From Dethiosulfovibrio russensis (lineage in GTDB: Bacteria; Synergistota; Synergistia; Synergistales; Dethiosulfovibrionaceae), in contig NZ_JAKGUG010000006.1 in assembly GCF_021568855.1 (NCBI RefSeq), positions 1-64,000 on the forward strand: DNA of 64,000 nucleotides, written 5' to 3'. The translations under genes were made by a program, and so were the position numbers. Below, in pieces: positions 7,842 to 15,599 of this stretch; within the stretch, counting starts at the first letter, position 1, and every line of letters starts with the position of its first letter. The notes beneath the pieces were generated by a model, which ran no database searches, was not told the origin of the DNA, and saw only the letters and a program-made list of their open reading frames with translations.

Positions 7842-8603
7842 TTAGGATCCCTCCTTCCATGAGAGCAATTTGTTTGATAGCTTTAGAAAGCCCCAGTCTG
7901 ATAAGCTACCTATCACTCCCATGAGGATAACTCCCGCTACGATCACATCCGATCGCGAAAGCTGTTCCGCATCATGTATCATGTAGCCTATTCCGGACGA
8001 TGCTGCTATCAGTTCCGCTCCTATCAGCGAGCGCCAGCTGTATCCAAGCCCAAGTCTCATGCCCACCAGAATCGATGGAAGAGCGGACGGTACCAGGATC
8101 TCCCTGAAACGCCGTCTCCGCGACATTCGGAAGACTCGTCCCACTTCCAGGAGGCTTTCGTCGCATGAAACGACCCCTTCCTGGGTGTTTAGGAGAATAG
8201 GGAAAAAGGTTGCCATTACTACTACGACTATCTTGGATATCTCCCCTATGCCGAACCATAATATCAACATGGGCATCACAGCGAGGGGAGGAACGTGTCG
8301 CAGAAAGTCCAGCGTAGGGTCGAACCACCTTCTAGATCTCGACGAAAGTCCCATCAAAAACCCCATGGGAACGGCTGTGATCACCGAAATGGCGAATCCC
8401 GTAAAGACCCTGAAAAAGCTGGCTCCCATATGGTGGATAAGGCTTCCGTCTATAGCCATGTCTTTGAGGGCTTTTATAACCTTGCAAGGAGCCGGAATAA
8501 CGTAAGCGTTCCAGATATTTTGGTCCGATCCGAGCCACCAAAGTAAAAGTATTGCCGCGGGAAAAACCACTCCTCCGGCGAGGTGTTTAATGTCTCTTCT
8601 CAC
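7842..8603 (-). CDS. ABC transporter permease (SsuC/TauC-like)
   Basis: The best start is the GTG at 8603, right behind GAGGAGGG. The longer frame to 8720 begins inside the neighbouring palindrome and is unlikely. The protein is about 253 residues with roughly six hydrophobic segments. The cytoplasmic EAA loop that docks the ATPase is visible as EVGRVFRMSRRRRFREILVP. The LRHVPPLAVMPMLILWFGIGE segment is typical of the nitrate/sulfonate/taurine BPD permease family. It is the first gene of the permease-ATPase-binding protein operon; its stop lies two bases before the ATT of the ATPase gene. Confidence 0.87.
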   Translation of the reverse strand: MRRDIKHLAGGVVFPAAILLLWWLGSDQNIWNAYVIPAPCKVIKALKDMAIDGSLIHHMGASFFRVFTGFAISVITAVPMGFLMGLSSRSRRWFDPTLDFLRHVPPLAVMPMLILWFGIGEISKIVVVVMATFFPILLNTQEGVVSCDESLLEVGRVFRMSRRRRFREILVPSALPSILVGMRLGLGYSWRSLIGAELIAASSGIGYMIHDAEQLSRSDVIVAGVILMGVIGSLSDWGFLKLSNKLLSWKEGS

Positions 8604-8664
8604 CTTGCCCTCCTCCTCGTCATTAGTGTCACAATCGTAAGGTATTGTACTACGAGATGTCAGG

Positions 8665-8718
8665 GCTAGCAAACACAAGACTCCGTCGATATATCGACGG
8701 AGTCTTGTGTTTGCTAGC
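8665..8718. terminator. Perfect 54-bp palindrome, probable bidirectional terminator
   Basis: The 54 bases equal their own reverse complement. The GC-rich centre is flanked by an A-rich left arm and a T-rich right arm, so on either strand a strong hairpin runs into TTGTGTTT. It begins 5 bases after the stop of the FKBP gene and would also block read-through toward it. Both neighbouring genes are on the minus strand, so its main role is to end FKBP transcripts. No IS-like gene is present. Confidence 0.7.
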
Positions 8719-8723
8719 ATTTA

Positions 8724-9158
8724 TCAGGCTGGAGTAACCTCGACCATGGTTATCTTGAAGGTCAGTTCCTCTCCGGCCAGACGATGGTTGCCGTCCAGCG
8801 TTACGACGTCCTCGTCCAGTCCCGCTATGGTGACGGGGAAGACCCCTCCCTCTGCGGAGGTAACCGAAAGCTGATCTCCTATCGAGGGCTCGTACCCCTC
8901 TGGAAGCTGCTCTCGTCCGACGGCGAAGAGGAGCTCCTCGTTCCTCGGGCCGTAGGCCTTCTCGGGAGGAAGCACTATCGTCTTTTCCTCGCCCTCGGAC
9001 ATTCCCAGGACTCCCTCGTCGAAACCCGCTATCATCTGTCCGGCTCCCACCGTGAAGGCCAGGGGATCCCTCTCGAGGGAGGAATCGAAAACGGTTCCGT
9101 CATTCGTCGTTCCGGTGTAGTGGACCTTGACGTGGCATCCTGCGGTTGTCTTTGTCAT
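8724..9158 (-). CDS. FKBP-type peptidyl-prolyl isomerase, SlyD-like
   Basis: The start is ATG 9158 with AAAGGA 9 bases upstream; a TTG two codons earlier is less likely. The 144-residue protein shows the FKBP pattern VHYTGTTNDGTVFDSS, then VGAGQMIAGFDEGVLGM and PPEKAYGPRNEEL. The insert-in-flap arrangement and VTLDGNHRLAGEEL.F segment place it with SlyD-type enzymes. It lacks the His/Cys-rich metal-binding tail of E. coli SlyD. It should act as a cytoplasmic prolyl isomerase and chaperone. It follows the ABC-F gene on the same strand after 27 bp and ends at the 54-bp palindrome. Confidence 0.92.
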   Translation of the reverse strand: MTKTTAGCHVKVHYTGTTNDGTVFDSSLERDPLAFTVGAGQMIAGFDEGVLGMSEGEEKTIVLPPEKAYGPRNEELLFAVGREQLPEGYEPSIGDQLSVTSAEGGVFPVTIAGLDEDVVTLDGNHRLAGEELTFKITMVEVTPA

Positions 9159-9185
9159 TGGCAAAAATCCTTTCCTATCTTTTCG

Positions 9186-11123
9186 TCAGGGCTGAGCCTC
9201 GACGCTCTCTATTGCCTCCATGAGCTCTTCCCACCGGGCCATAGCCCGGTCGAGCTCGTCCTCGACGTTCTTCAGGTCCACCATGAGGTTCCGCACCTTG
9301 GAGGAGTCCTCGAGGGTTTTCGGGTCGCATAGACCCTCGTGTATGGTCTCTTTCTTCGTCTCCAGGTCGGATATGGTCTTTTCCAGAGGAGCAAGTTCCT
9401 CCACGAATCTTCTCTTCTCACGGTAGATCCTGTTACGCAGCTCCGCCTCCGCCCGTTTTCTGTCCTTCAGCGAAGGGGGTTCGTCGTTTTTCCCGGAGGT
9501 CGACTCAGTCTCTTCCAGAATGGTCTGATCTCTTTTTTCGATAAAATAGCTGTAATTTCCGGGGTAATCGTACAGTCTTCCTCCCCGAATTTCAAGTACC
9601 CTTTCGACCAGATTGTCCAGAAAATAGCGATCGTGGGATACGATTATCATCGTTCCGTCGTATTCCAACAAAGCCCTTTGAAACAGCTCTTTGGTGGACA
9701 TGTCCAGATGGTTGGTCGGTTCGTCCAGCACCAGAAAATTCGTCTCCTGAAGCAGAAGCTTGACCAGGGCGACCCTGGACTTTTCACCGCCGGACAGGAC
9801 CGATATCCTCTTGTGTATGTCCTCTCCGGAAAAGAGGAACGCTCCCAGCAGGGTCCTCTTCCCCTCGGGGGAAAGCCTGTCGGAGGATCGGTCTATCTCC
9901 TCCCAGATGGTGTTGTCGTAGTCCAGGTTCTGACTGCTCTCCTGGGAGAAGAATCCCATGGATACGTTGTGTCCCAGCTCGATGAAGCCCTCGTCGGGCA
10001 ACTCCCTTCCTGCGATCAGCCTCGAGAGAGTCGATTTACCGGCACCGTTGACGCCCACCAGGGCCACCTTTTCTCCTCTGGTGAGCTGGAACTCCAGATC
10101 GTCGAAAACGGAGAGGTCTCCGTAGGATTTGGAAAGTTCCGCCGCCTCCAACACAGAATGGCCGCTTCTTGGACATTTAGGGAAGCGTATGGACACGGTC
10201 TTACCCGGTCCGTCTATCCTTACCTCTTCCATTCGCTCCAGTTTCCTTATCCTGCTTTGAACCTGGGCGGCCTTCGTGGCCTTGTATCGGAAGCGGTCTA
10301 TGAACTGACGGGTTTTCTCTATCTCCTCCTGTTGTTTAAGCCGCTCTTTCTCCAGCTGTTCCAGTCTTCTGGCGCTTTCCTCAAGATACTGGGAGAAGTT
10401 GCCTTTGTATTCGCATATCCTGCGGTTGGACAGCTCCGCTATGGACCCCATGATCCTGTCCATGAAGCGTCTGTCGTGGGAGATGGCCACCACCGTTCCG
10501 GGATAGCTCATCAGCCATCCCTCCAGCCATTCCATGCTCTCGGTGTCCAGGTGGTTCGTCGGCTCGTCCAGTAGAAGCACGTCCGGTCTGGACATAAGGG
10601 CCGCCGCCAGGGAGATCCTCATCTTCCAGCCTCCGGAGAACTCGTACGTAGGTCTGTCTCCGTCGGCTGGGGAAAAGCCCAATCCCTTTATGGCTTTCTT
10701 CGCCATGGCATCGAAAGAGTATCCGCCAGCTCTCTCGAAGGCCTCCATGGCCCTTTCGTATCTCTCCAGGGCTCTCTTCTGCTCCGGGCTGTCCGGGACG
10801 GTGTTTCCTAGCTCGTCCTCTGTCTTTCTGAGAGAGCTTTCCAGCTCGTCTATGCCGGCGCTTTCCTTTATATAGGACATGACGGATACGTTCGGTAGCT
10901 CGTGCAGGTCCTGAGGCAGGTAGCCCACCTTGGCCTTCGAGGGCATGGTCACTGTCCCGCCGTCGGGCTCTATAAGCCCCATCAAAACCTTGAGCAGGGT
11001 GGTCTTGCCCGATCCGTTGGCTCCCACCAGGCCGACCTTGCTTCCGTCCAGTATCCGCCATGAAAGGTCGTCGTATAGAAGCTTCCCTCCCAGGGTGAGC
11101 CTGAGATTACCTATGTCGATCAT
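9186..11123 (-). CDS. ABC-F family ATPase (Uup-like)
   Basis: The 645-residue soluble protein has two ABC domains and no membrane segments. Walker A motifs are GANGSGKTT near residue 36 and GVNGAGKST near residue 356. Signatures are FSGGW and LSGGEKSR, with Walker B motifs LLLDEPTNHLD and LVLDEPTNHLD. A linker rich in Glu/Lys/Gln lies between the domains, and a C-terminal coiled coil (about 555-640) resembles that of Uup. ABC-F proteins act on the ribosome or related RNPs rather than in transport. It overlaps the coiled-coil gene upstream by 4 bases, so the two are translationally coupled. Antibiotic-resistance function is not implied by anything visible. Confidence 0.92.
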   Translation of the reverse strand: MIDIGNLRLTLGGKLLYDDLSWRILDGSKVGLVGANGSGKTTLLKVLMGLIEPDGGTVTMPSKAKVGYLPQDLHELPNVSVMSYIKESAGIDELESSLRKTEDELGNTVPDSPEQKRALERYERAMEAFERAGGYSFDAMAKKAIKGLGFSPADGDRPTYEFSGGWKMRISLAAALMSRPDVLLLDEPTNHLDTESMEWLEGWLMSYPGTVVAISHDRRFMDRIMGSIAELSNRRICEYKGNFSQYLEESARRLEQLEKERLKQQEEIEKTRQFIDRFRYKATKAAQVQSRIRKLERMEEVRIDGPGKTVSIRFPKCPRSGHSVLEAAELSKSYGDLSVFDDLEFQLTRGEKVALVGVNGAGKSTLSRLIAGRELPDEGFIELGHNVSMGFFSQESSQNLDYDNTIWEEIDRSSDRLSPEGKRTLLGAFLFSGEDIHKRISVLSGGEKSRVALVKLLLQETNFLVLDEPTNHLDMSTKELFQRALLEYDGTMIIVSHDRYFLDNLVERVLEIRGGRLYDYPGNYSYFIEKRDQTILEETESTSGKNDEPPSLKDRKRAEAELRNRIYREKRRFVEELAPLEKTISDLETKKETIHEGLCDPKTLEDSSKVRNLMVDLKNVEDELDRAMARWEELMEAIESVEAQP

Positions 11124-12139
11124 GAGTCCTTTTCTTCTCCGCCGCTCCAGCGCCCGCCGCTTCTAGCCTTCTCCAGCTCGAGATAGTACTTCCGTTTCAT
11201 CTCGTCCAGCTCCAGGGCCATGCGGCTCTCGAACTCTTTCTTGGCAAGCTCCAGTTTCCTGGCGTGCTCCGATTCCAGCTGGGCTAACCTGTGGTCCTTC
11301 AGGGACATCTCCCTCTGTTTCTGCCCCAGTTCCTTCTCGAGGGCGGTGATCCGGGAGCTCTTTTCCCTCTCCAGATCCATCAGTTCTTTTCTGGCTCTCT
11401 GCTCCAGATCCCTAAGGTCGTCCTGGGCCCTTCTCTCCATGACCTTTAGCTGGTCCTTCAGTGAGGCTATCTGTCTGGCGAAATGCTCTCGGATCTCCTT
11501 CTTTTCAGAATTGACCCGGTCCATCTCCTCGACTATGGCCCTCTTCTCCCTGTTAAGTCGTTCCCTCGCCGCCGACTCCTCCGAGTTGAGGTCGGTAAGG
11601 TTACGAATCCTGTCCTCCAGGGAGCATTGGATATCCTGTAGTTTGTTCTTCTCCTGCTGGAACTGGTTGTTCATATCCTCGATTTTGCCTGCGTGGAGTC
11701 CTTCTATCTTCTTTATCTCGCTTCTAAGCGACTCTATCTCCTGGAGCAGGACGTATTTCTCCTCCTTGAGCGACTCGTTTTCCTTTCGCTGCACCTCCAT
11801 GGCTCTCAGAGAGTTCTTGGTACGGTCCAGCTCTTCCCTGAGGTCCCTGCACTCCTGTTCGGAGCGCTGAAGCTTTTTCTCGCAGTTTTCCTTGCCCGTC
11901 TCGAGGGAGTCTTTGTCCTGTTGGACCATCTCGAGCCTCTGGTTCGTGTCTCGGAACTCTCTCTCCAAGGATAGAAGATTGTCCTTTAAGGTCTCTATGC
12001 TTTTATCCCTGGTTCCCAGTTCGTCGTGTATCTTCTGCCTGAAAAGATGGATCGAGCTGTAAAGGGTCTCCATCGTCTCGCAGACCTTTTTCTCCTCCTC
12101 GCTTTCCGTGAAGGAGACTATTCTATCTCTATCGTCCAT
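11120..12139 (-). CDS. Long coiled-coil protein of unknown function
   Basis: The 339-residue protein is almost entirely Glu/Lys/Arg/Gln/Leu-rich heptad sequence from about residue 15 to 325. It has no signal peptide, membrane span or recognised enzymatic motif. The short tail (GGRWSGGEEKDS) is disordered. Its stop overlaps the ABC-F start by 4 bases, so production of both is coupled. Such proteins often serve as scaffolds or cytoskeletal elements, but nothing here identifies the partner. A -10/-35 pair lies just upstream. Confidence 0.72.
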   Translation of the reverse strand: MDDRDRIVSFTESEEEKKVCETMETLYSSIHLFRQKIHDELGTRDKSIETLKDNLLSLEREFRDTNQRLEMVQQDKDSLETGKENCEKKLQRSEQECRDLREELDRTKNSLRAMEVQRKENESLKEEKYVLLQEIESLRSEIKKIEGLHAGKIEDMNNQFQQEKNKLQDIQCSLEDRIRNLTDLNSEESAARERLNREKRAIVEEMDRVNSEKKEIREHFARQIASLKDQLKVMERRAQDDLRDLEQRARKELMDLEREKSSRITALEKELGQKQREMSLKDHRLAQLESEHARKLELAKKEFESRMALELDEMKRKYYLELEKARSGGRWSGGEEKDS

Positions 12140-12176
12140 GTCATATCACCTCGTTCGATGCGACCTTCAGGGACCC

Positions 12177-12204
12177 ATTATAACAACGGCCCTCTCTTTT
12201 GTAA
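12177..12204 (-). promoter_or_regulatory. Probable sigma-A promoter for the coiled-coil/ABC-F operon
   Basis: On the minus strand TTACAA and TATAAT are spaced by 16 bases. The -10 box lies about 38 bases before the start codon at 12139. Confidence 0.45.
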
Positions 12205-12261
12205 GATGTCGGGTATAATTCCCGGAGAGAATCTTCTTGAAAAGCCGGAGGTGAGTCGATT

Positions 12262-14166
12262 TTGGATTCCTCTAAAAAGTCGGTTGAAGAGGCGGTATAC
12301 CTTTTTTTCGACCGATACAGCGTCAGAGATCTGGAAGGTATATTGAAATGCTTTCTCCCAGATGAAGGGTATTATGTCGGAACGGGAGTAGATGAATGCG
12401 GAGCAGGCATAGAGGGAATCCGAGCCATGATGGAACGTGATATTAACAGTACGTCTTCCATGAAGATAGTCATAGAGGACCTTTGGAGCAGGGTATCCAG
12501 AGACGGAAAGAGCGCCTGTGCTTTTGTTCGAGGTCGAATGCACGCCAGCCTGGTAGACGGACATATACTGATTCCTCGTTTCAGAAAAACGATGTTTCTC
12601 GAACTTCATGACGATAGGTGGCTCCAATCTCATTCACACATGTCTTTTCCCTGTATGGAGCAGGACGAAAAGAGTTCCTTTCCCGCGGTTAATCTCAAGG
12701 GACGATACGATCTTCTTTTCAGTAGAACCATAGACCCCATCCTCTTTCTGTCGCCGTATACGTTGGATGTAATAGAGGCGAACCATGCGGCCAGTTCTCT
12801 GTGGGGTTTTTCCAAGGAAGAGTTGGAGGACCTTTCTCTGAGAGATCTTACGGACGAAGAGACTCTCTTGAGGGTGAATCAACTGCTTCTCGAAAAGGGC
12901 AGCCCGATGTTTTCTTTCGAAGGATTAGCGAGGAGAGGAGATGGAAGTCGGTTGGAGGTGGAGATCTCCTTGGAGAGGGTCTCCGTCGCTGGGTTGAGCT
13001 CCTGCCTTTGTATTGTAAGGGACATCTCCGATAGAAAAAAACAGGAGCGGGCCCTGCTTCGTCGTCTGGAGTTCGAGAAATTGATCTCCAGTCTGTCGTC
13101 CAGGGTGCTTTTGAAGGAAGATCTTGACGAAGCTATCGAATTTGCCTTGGCTGGTTTGGGGAATTTTTCCGGTGCGCGATCATGTTATCTCTTCCAATTC
13201 TTCGATCGAGGGGCCAGACGTTGTATGACCCACTGTTGGGAGAAGTTAAAAGGAACTGTGGATCGATCCGATTTTCAGGATTTCCCGAGCGATAAATTCG
13301 AATATTTCGTAGGTCGTCTCGAGGCAGGCGATCCTATCGTCATAGACGATGTACCGGCAATGGGAGACGAATGGGGCCTCCAGAGGGAGCTTCTGCAGAG
13401 ACAGGGGCTGAAGTCATTCGTGGTGGTTCCCTTCTTCGTCTCGGGGCAACTGAAAGGTTATCTGGGTTTCGACGACGTCTGGGATTCCCGAAACTGGACT
13501 CCGGAGGATCTCGTGTTGCTGGAGACCTTCTGCGATGTCTTGAGCCAGGCCATGGTCAAGAGAGAAGGGGAGGCCCGGCTCAGAAAGACCATGAACAGCA
13601 GCATAGAGGTGCTCTCCCGGGCGGTGGAGCAGAGGGATCTGTTTACCTCGGGACATCAGAAAAGGGTGTCCTCCCTGGCTGAGGCCATAGGGGTTAAACT
13701 AGGCTTCGATCCCTATCGGGCCGAGGGGATCAGGATCGCCGGGTTGCTCCACGATATAGGCAAGATAAACGTGCCTGCCGAGATACTGAACAAGCCAGGC
13801 CCCCTCTCGGCTCTGGAGTATCAGCTGGTTCAAAGGCACCCGGAGATAGGAAGGGACATCCTTGGCGACGTCCACTTTCCGTGGCCCATAGCCGAGGCGG
13901 TGCTTCAGCATCACGAAAGGCTGGACGGGTCCGGCTATCCTCAGGGACTCGCAGGCGACGCCATATCCCTGGATGCCAGGATACTGGGCGTCGCCGACGT
14001 GGTGGAGGCTATGTGCTCCCACCGTCCCTACAGGCCCAGCCTAGGGTTGGACGTCGCCTTAAACGAGTTGAGGAAAAACAGAGACGTCCTTTACGATTCG
14101 GACGTTGTGGACGCCTGTTTTCAGCTGGCAGAGGAGGGATTCTTCTCCGAGCCGCCCTTCGCATAG
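12262..14166 (+). CDS. NTF2-like/PAS/GAF/HD-GYP signalling protein
   Basis: The start is TTG 12262, behind GGAGGTGA. The 634 residues hold, in order, a SnoaL/NTF2-like ligand-binding domain (about 1-125), a PAS domain (about 145-260), a GAF domain (about 275-430) and a C-terminal HD-GYP domain (about 445-625). HD-GYP residues are intact: GHQKRV, LLHDIGKINVP, RHPEIG and HHERLDGSGYP. It should hydrolyse cyclic di-GMP in response to two or three sensory inputs. No membrane span is seen, so sensing is cytoplasmic. Its 3' end overlaps the convergent flavoprotein gene by 46 bp, with no terminator between them. Confidence 0.88.
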   Translation: MDSSKKSVEEAVYLFFDRYSVRDLEGILKCFLPDEGYYVGTGVDECGAGIEGIRAMMERDINSTSSMKIVIEDLWSRVSRDGKSACAFVRGRMHASLVDGHILIPRFRKTMFLELHDDRWLQSHSHMSFPCMEQDEKSSFPAVNLKGRYDLLFSRTIDPILFLSPYTLDVIEANHAASSLWGFSKEELEDLSLRDLTDEETLLRVNQLLLEKGSPMFSFEGLARRGDGSRLEVEISLERVSVAGLSSCLCIVRDISDRKKQERALLRRLEFEKLISSLSSRVLLKEDLDEAIEFALAGLGNFSGARSCYLFQFFDRGARRCMTHCWEKLKGTVDRSDFQDFPSDKFEYFVGRLEAGDPIVIDDVPAMGDEWGLQRELLQRQGLKSFVVVPFFVSGQLKGYLGFDDVWDSRNWTPEDLVLLETFCDVLSQAMVKREGEARLRKTMNSSIEVLSRAVEQRDLFTSGHQKRVSSLAEAIGVKLGFDPYRAEGIRIAGLLHDIGKINVPAEILNKPGPLSALEYQLVQRHPEIGRDILGDVHFPWPIAEAVLQHHERLDGSGYPQGLAGDAISLDARILGVADVVEAMCSHRPYRPSLGLDVALNELRKNRDVLYDSDVVDACFQLAEEGFFSEPPFA

Positions 14167-15410
14167 AGGCCTGCCTCGTTCCCGGCCACGTAGCCGGTGG
14201 ACCAACAGACCTGTAGATTGTAGCCTCCGGTGGGGCCGTCCAGATCCAGAATCTCCCCGGCGAAGAAAAGCCCGGCAGTCTTTTTAGATGCCATAGTCTT
14301 GGGATCCACGTCCTTCAACGAGACTCCTCCGGAGGTTATGACGGACCATCGATATCCTAAAAGGCCTGTAGGGGTTATGGGAAGGGATTTTAACGCCTCG
14401 ATGAGGTCCTTTCTTTGATCCTTGGTGACCTCGTCCACCCTTGTCTCCGCCGGGATCCCAGCGGCCTCCATTATCACCGGGATTATGGCTCGTGGCAGCA
14501 GATCCTTCAGGCCGTTCTTCAACAGCTCTCTCCTGTGGGCCTCCAGGTCCCTAAGGATCCTGGCGTCCAGCTTGCCCTTGTCCAATGCGGGCTTTAGATC
14601 TAAAAACAAAGCGGAGGATCCCTTGGACAAGGACGTCCCTATCTCCTTGGCCATGTCCATCACGATAGGTCCGCTTATGCCGAAATGGGTGAACAGCATC
14701 TCTCCGAAACGGTCGGATACCCTCTTCCCTCCCCTCCACAGGGAGATAGACACGTTTCTCAATGTGAGCCCCTGTAGCTCGGAGCACCATCTCTCCTCGG
14801 TCTTCACCGGGCATATGGCCGGCTCTGGTCCTACTATGCGGTGTCCCGTCTCCTTCGCCCAGCGATAGCCGTCGCCGGTGGATCCGGTGCCGGGATAGGA
14901 CATTCCTCCGGTGGTCACTATCACCGAGGAAGCCGACATAGTTCCTCTATCGGTAATTATCCCGGTGACCTCGCCGTCGGAGACGGTCAACCCCCGGGCG
15001 GTGGTCACGGTGAATATCTTGACCTTCCCCTCGAACATGAAGTCGCTCAGGGCGTTTACGACGTCCTCGCTGTTCAGTCCGGTTTCGGGGAAGACCCTGG
15101 ATCCTCTCTCGACCTTGGTTGCCACCCCTCTGGACCGGAAGAACTCCAGGGTATCCTCCACTCCGAAACGACTGAGAGATGAAAGCAGAAAACGGCCGTT
15201 TCTGCCGAATGGCTCCACCAGCTTCAGAGGATCTTTTTCCATGTGGGTCAGGTTGCATCGTCCCTTGCCGGTTATTGCAAGCTTGACGCCGAGCCTGTCG
15301 TTTTTCTCCACCAAGGCCACAGAGGCGCCGATCTCGGCTGCCTTCCCGGCTGCCATCATCCCTGCCGGTCCGCCTCCTACGACTATGACGTCGAATTTCT
15401 CTAATTGCAC
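14121..15410 (-). CDS. HI0933/YhiN-family FAD-dependent oxidoreductase
   Basis: The 429-residue protein starts with a dinucleotide-binding fold (VIVVGGGPAGMMAA) followed by EKNDRLGVKLAITGKGRCNLT, the family's diagnostic segment. Near the C-terminus SGGVSLKDVDPKTM and FFAGEILDLDGPTGGYNLQ form the second FAD contact. Proteins of this group bind FAD; their substrate is not established. The gene converges on the HD-GYP gene and overlaps it by 46 bp. It is transcribed away from the iron alcohol dehydrogenase, with about 190 bp between the two starts. Confidence 0.9.
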   Translation of the reverse strand: MQLEKFDVIVVGGGPAGMMAAGKAAEIGASVALVEKNDRLGVKLAITGKGRCNLTHMEKDPLKLVEPFGRNGRFLLSSLSRFGVEDTLEFFRSRGVATKVERGSRVFPETGLNSEDVVNALSDFMFEGKVKIFTVTTARGLTVSDGEVTGIITDRGTMSASSVIVTTGGMSYPGTGSTGDGYRWAKETGHRIVGPEPAICPVKTEERWCSELQGLTLRNVSISLWRGGKRVSDRFGEMLFTHFGISGPIVMDMAKEIGTSLSKGSSALFLDLKPALDKGKLDARILRDLEAHRRELLKNGLKDLLPRAIIPVIMEAAGIPAETRVDEVTKDQRKDLIEALKSLPITPTGLLGYRWSVITSGGVSLKDVDPKTMASKKTAGLFFAGEILDLDGPTGGYNLQVCWSTGYVAGNEAGLYAKGGSEKNPSSAS

Positions 15411-15513
15411 TTTAAAAACCCCTCCCGATAACTTCGTGATGTTATCATACCATCACCCCGAGGAAATCCAGTGGTTAAACAATATGTTCTTTTTCTTCTT
15501 CTCTTTCTGCCCC

Positions 15514-15542
15514 TTGACCTGTATAATGTATATTGCTAATCT
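15514..15542 (+). promoter_or_regulatory. Probable promoter of the iron alcohol dehydrogenase gene
   Basis: TTGACC and TAATCT are 17 bases apart and lie about 60 bases before the ATG at 15600. A second good box, TATAAT, overlaps the spacer, so initiation may be multiple. The gene's strong ribosome site (GAGGAGGA) suggests high expression. Confidence 0.5.
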
Positions 15543-15599
15543 TGTCACAAAGTAGAACCGAGGCCGAATTTGGTCTATAGAGAAGAGGAGGAATGACCT

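Noticed and set aside
8665-8718. Palindrome as an insertion-sequence end or phage attachment site
   Set aside because: No transposase or integrase, no second copy of the same sequence and no target duplication are seen nearby.
8604-8720. Longer permease start inside the 54-bp palindrome
   Set aside because: No ribosome site is present there; GTG 8603 has GAGGAGGG immediately upstream and gives the usual family N-terminus.
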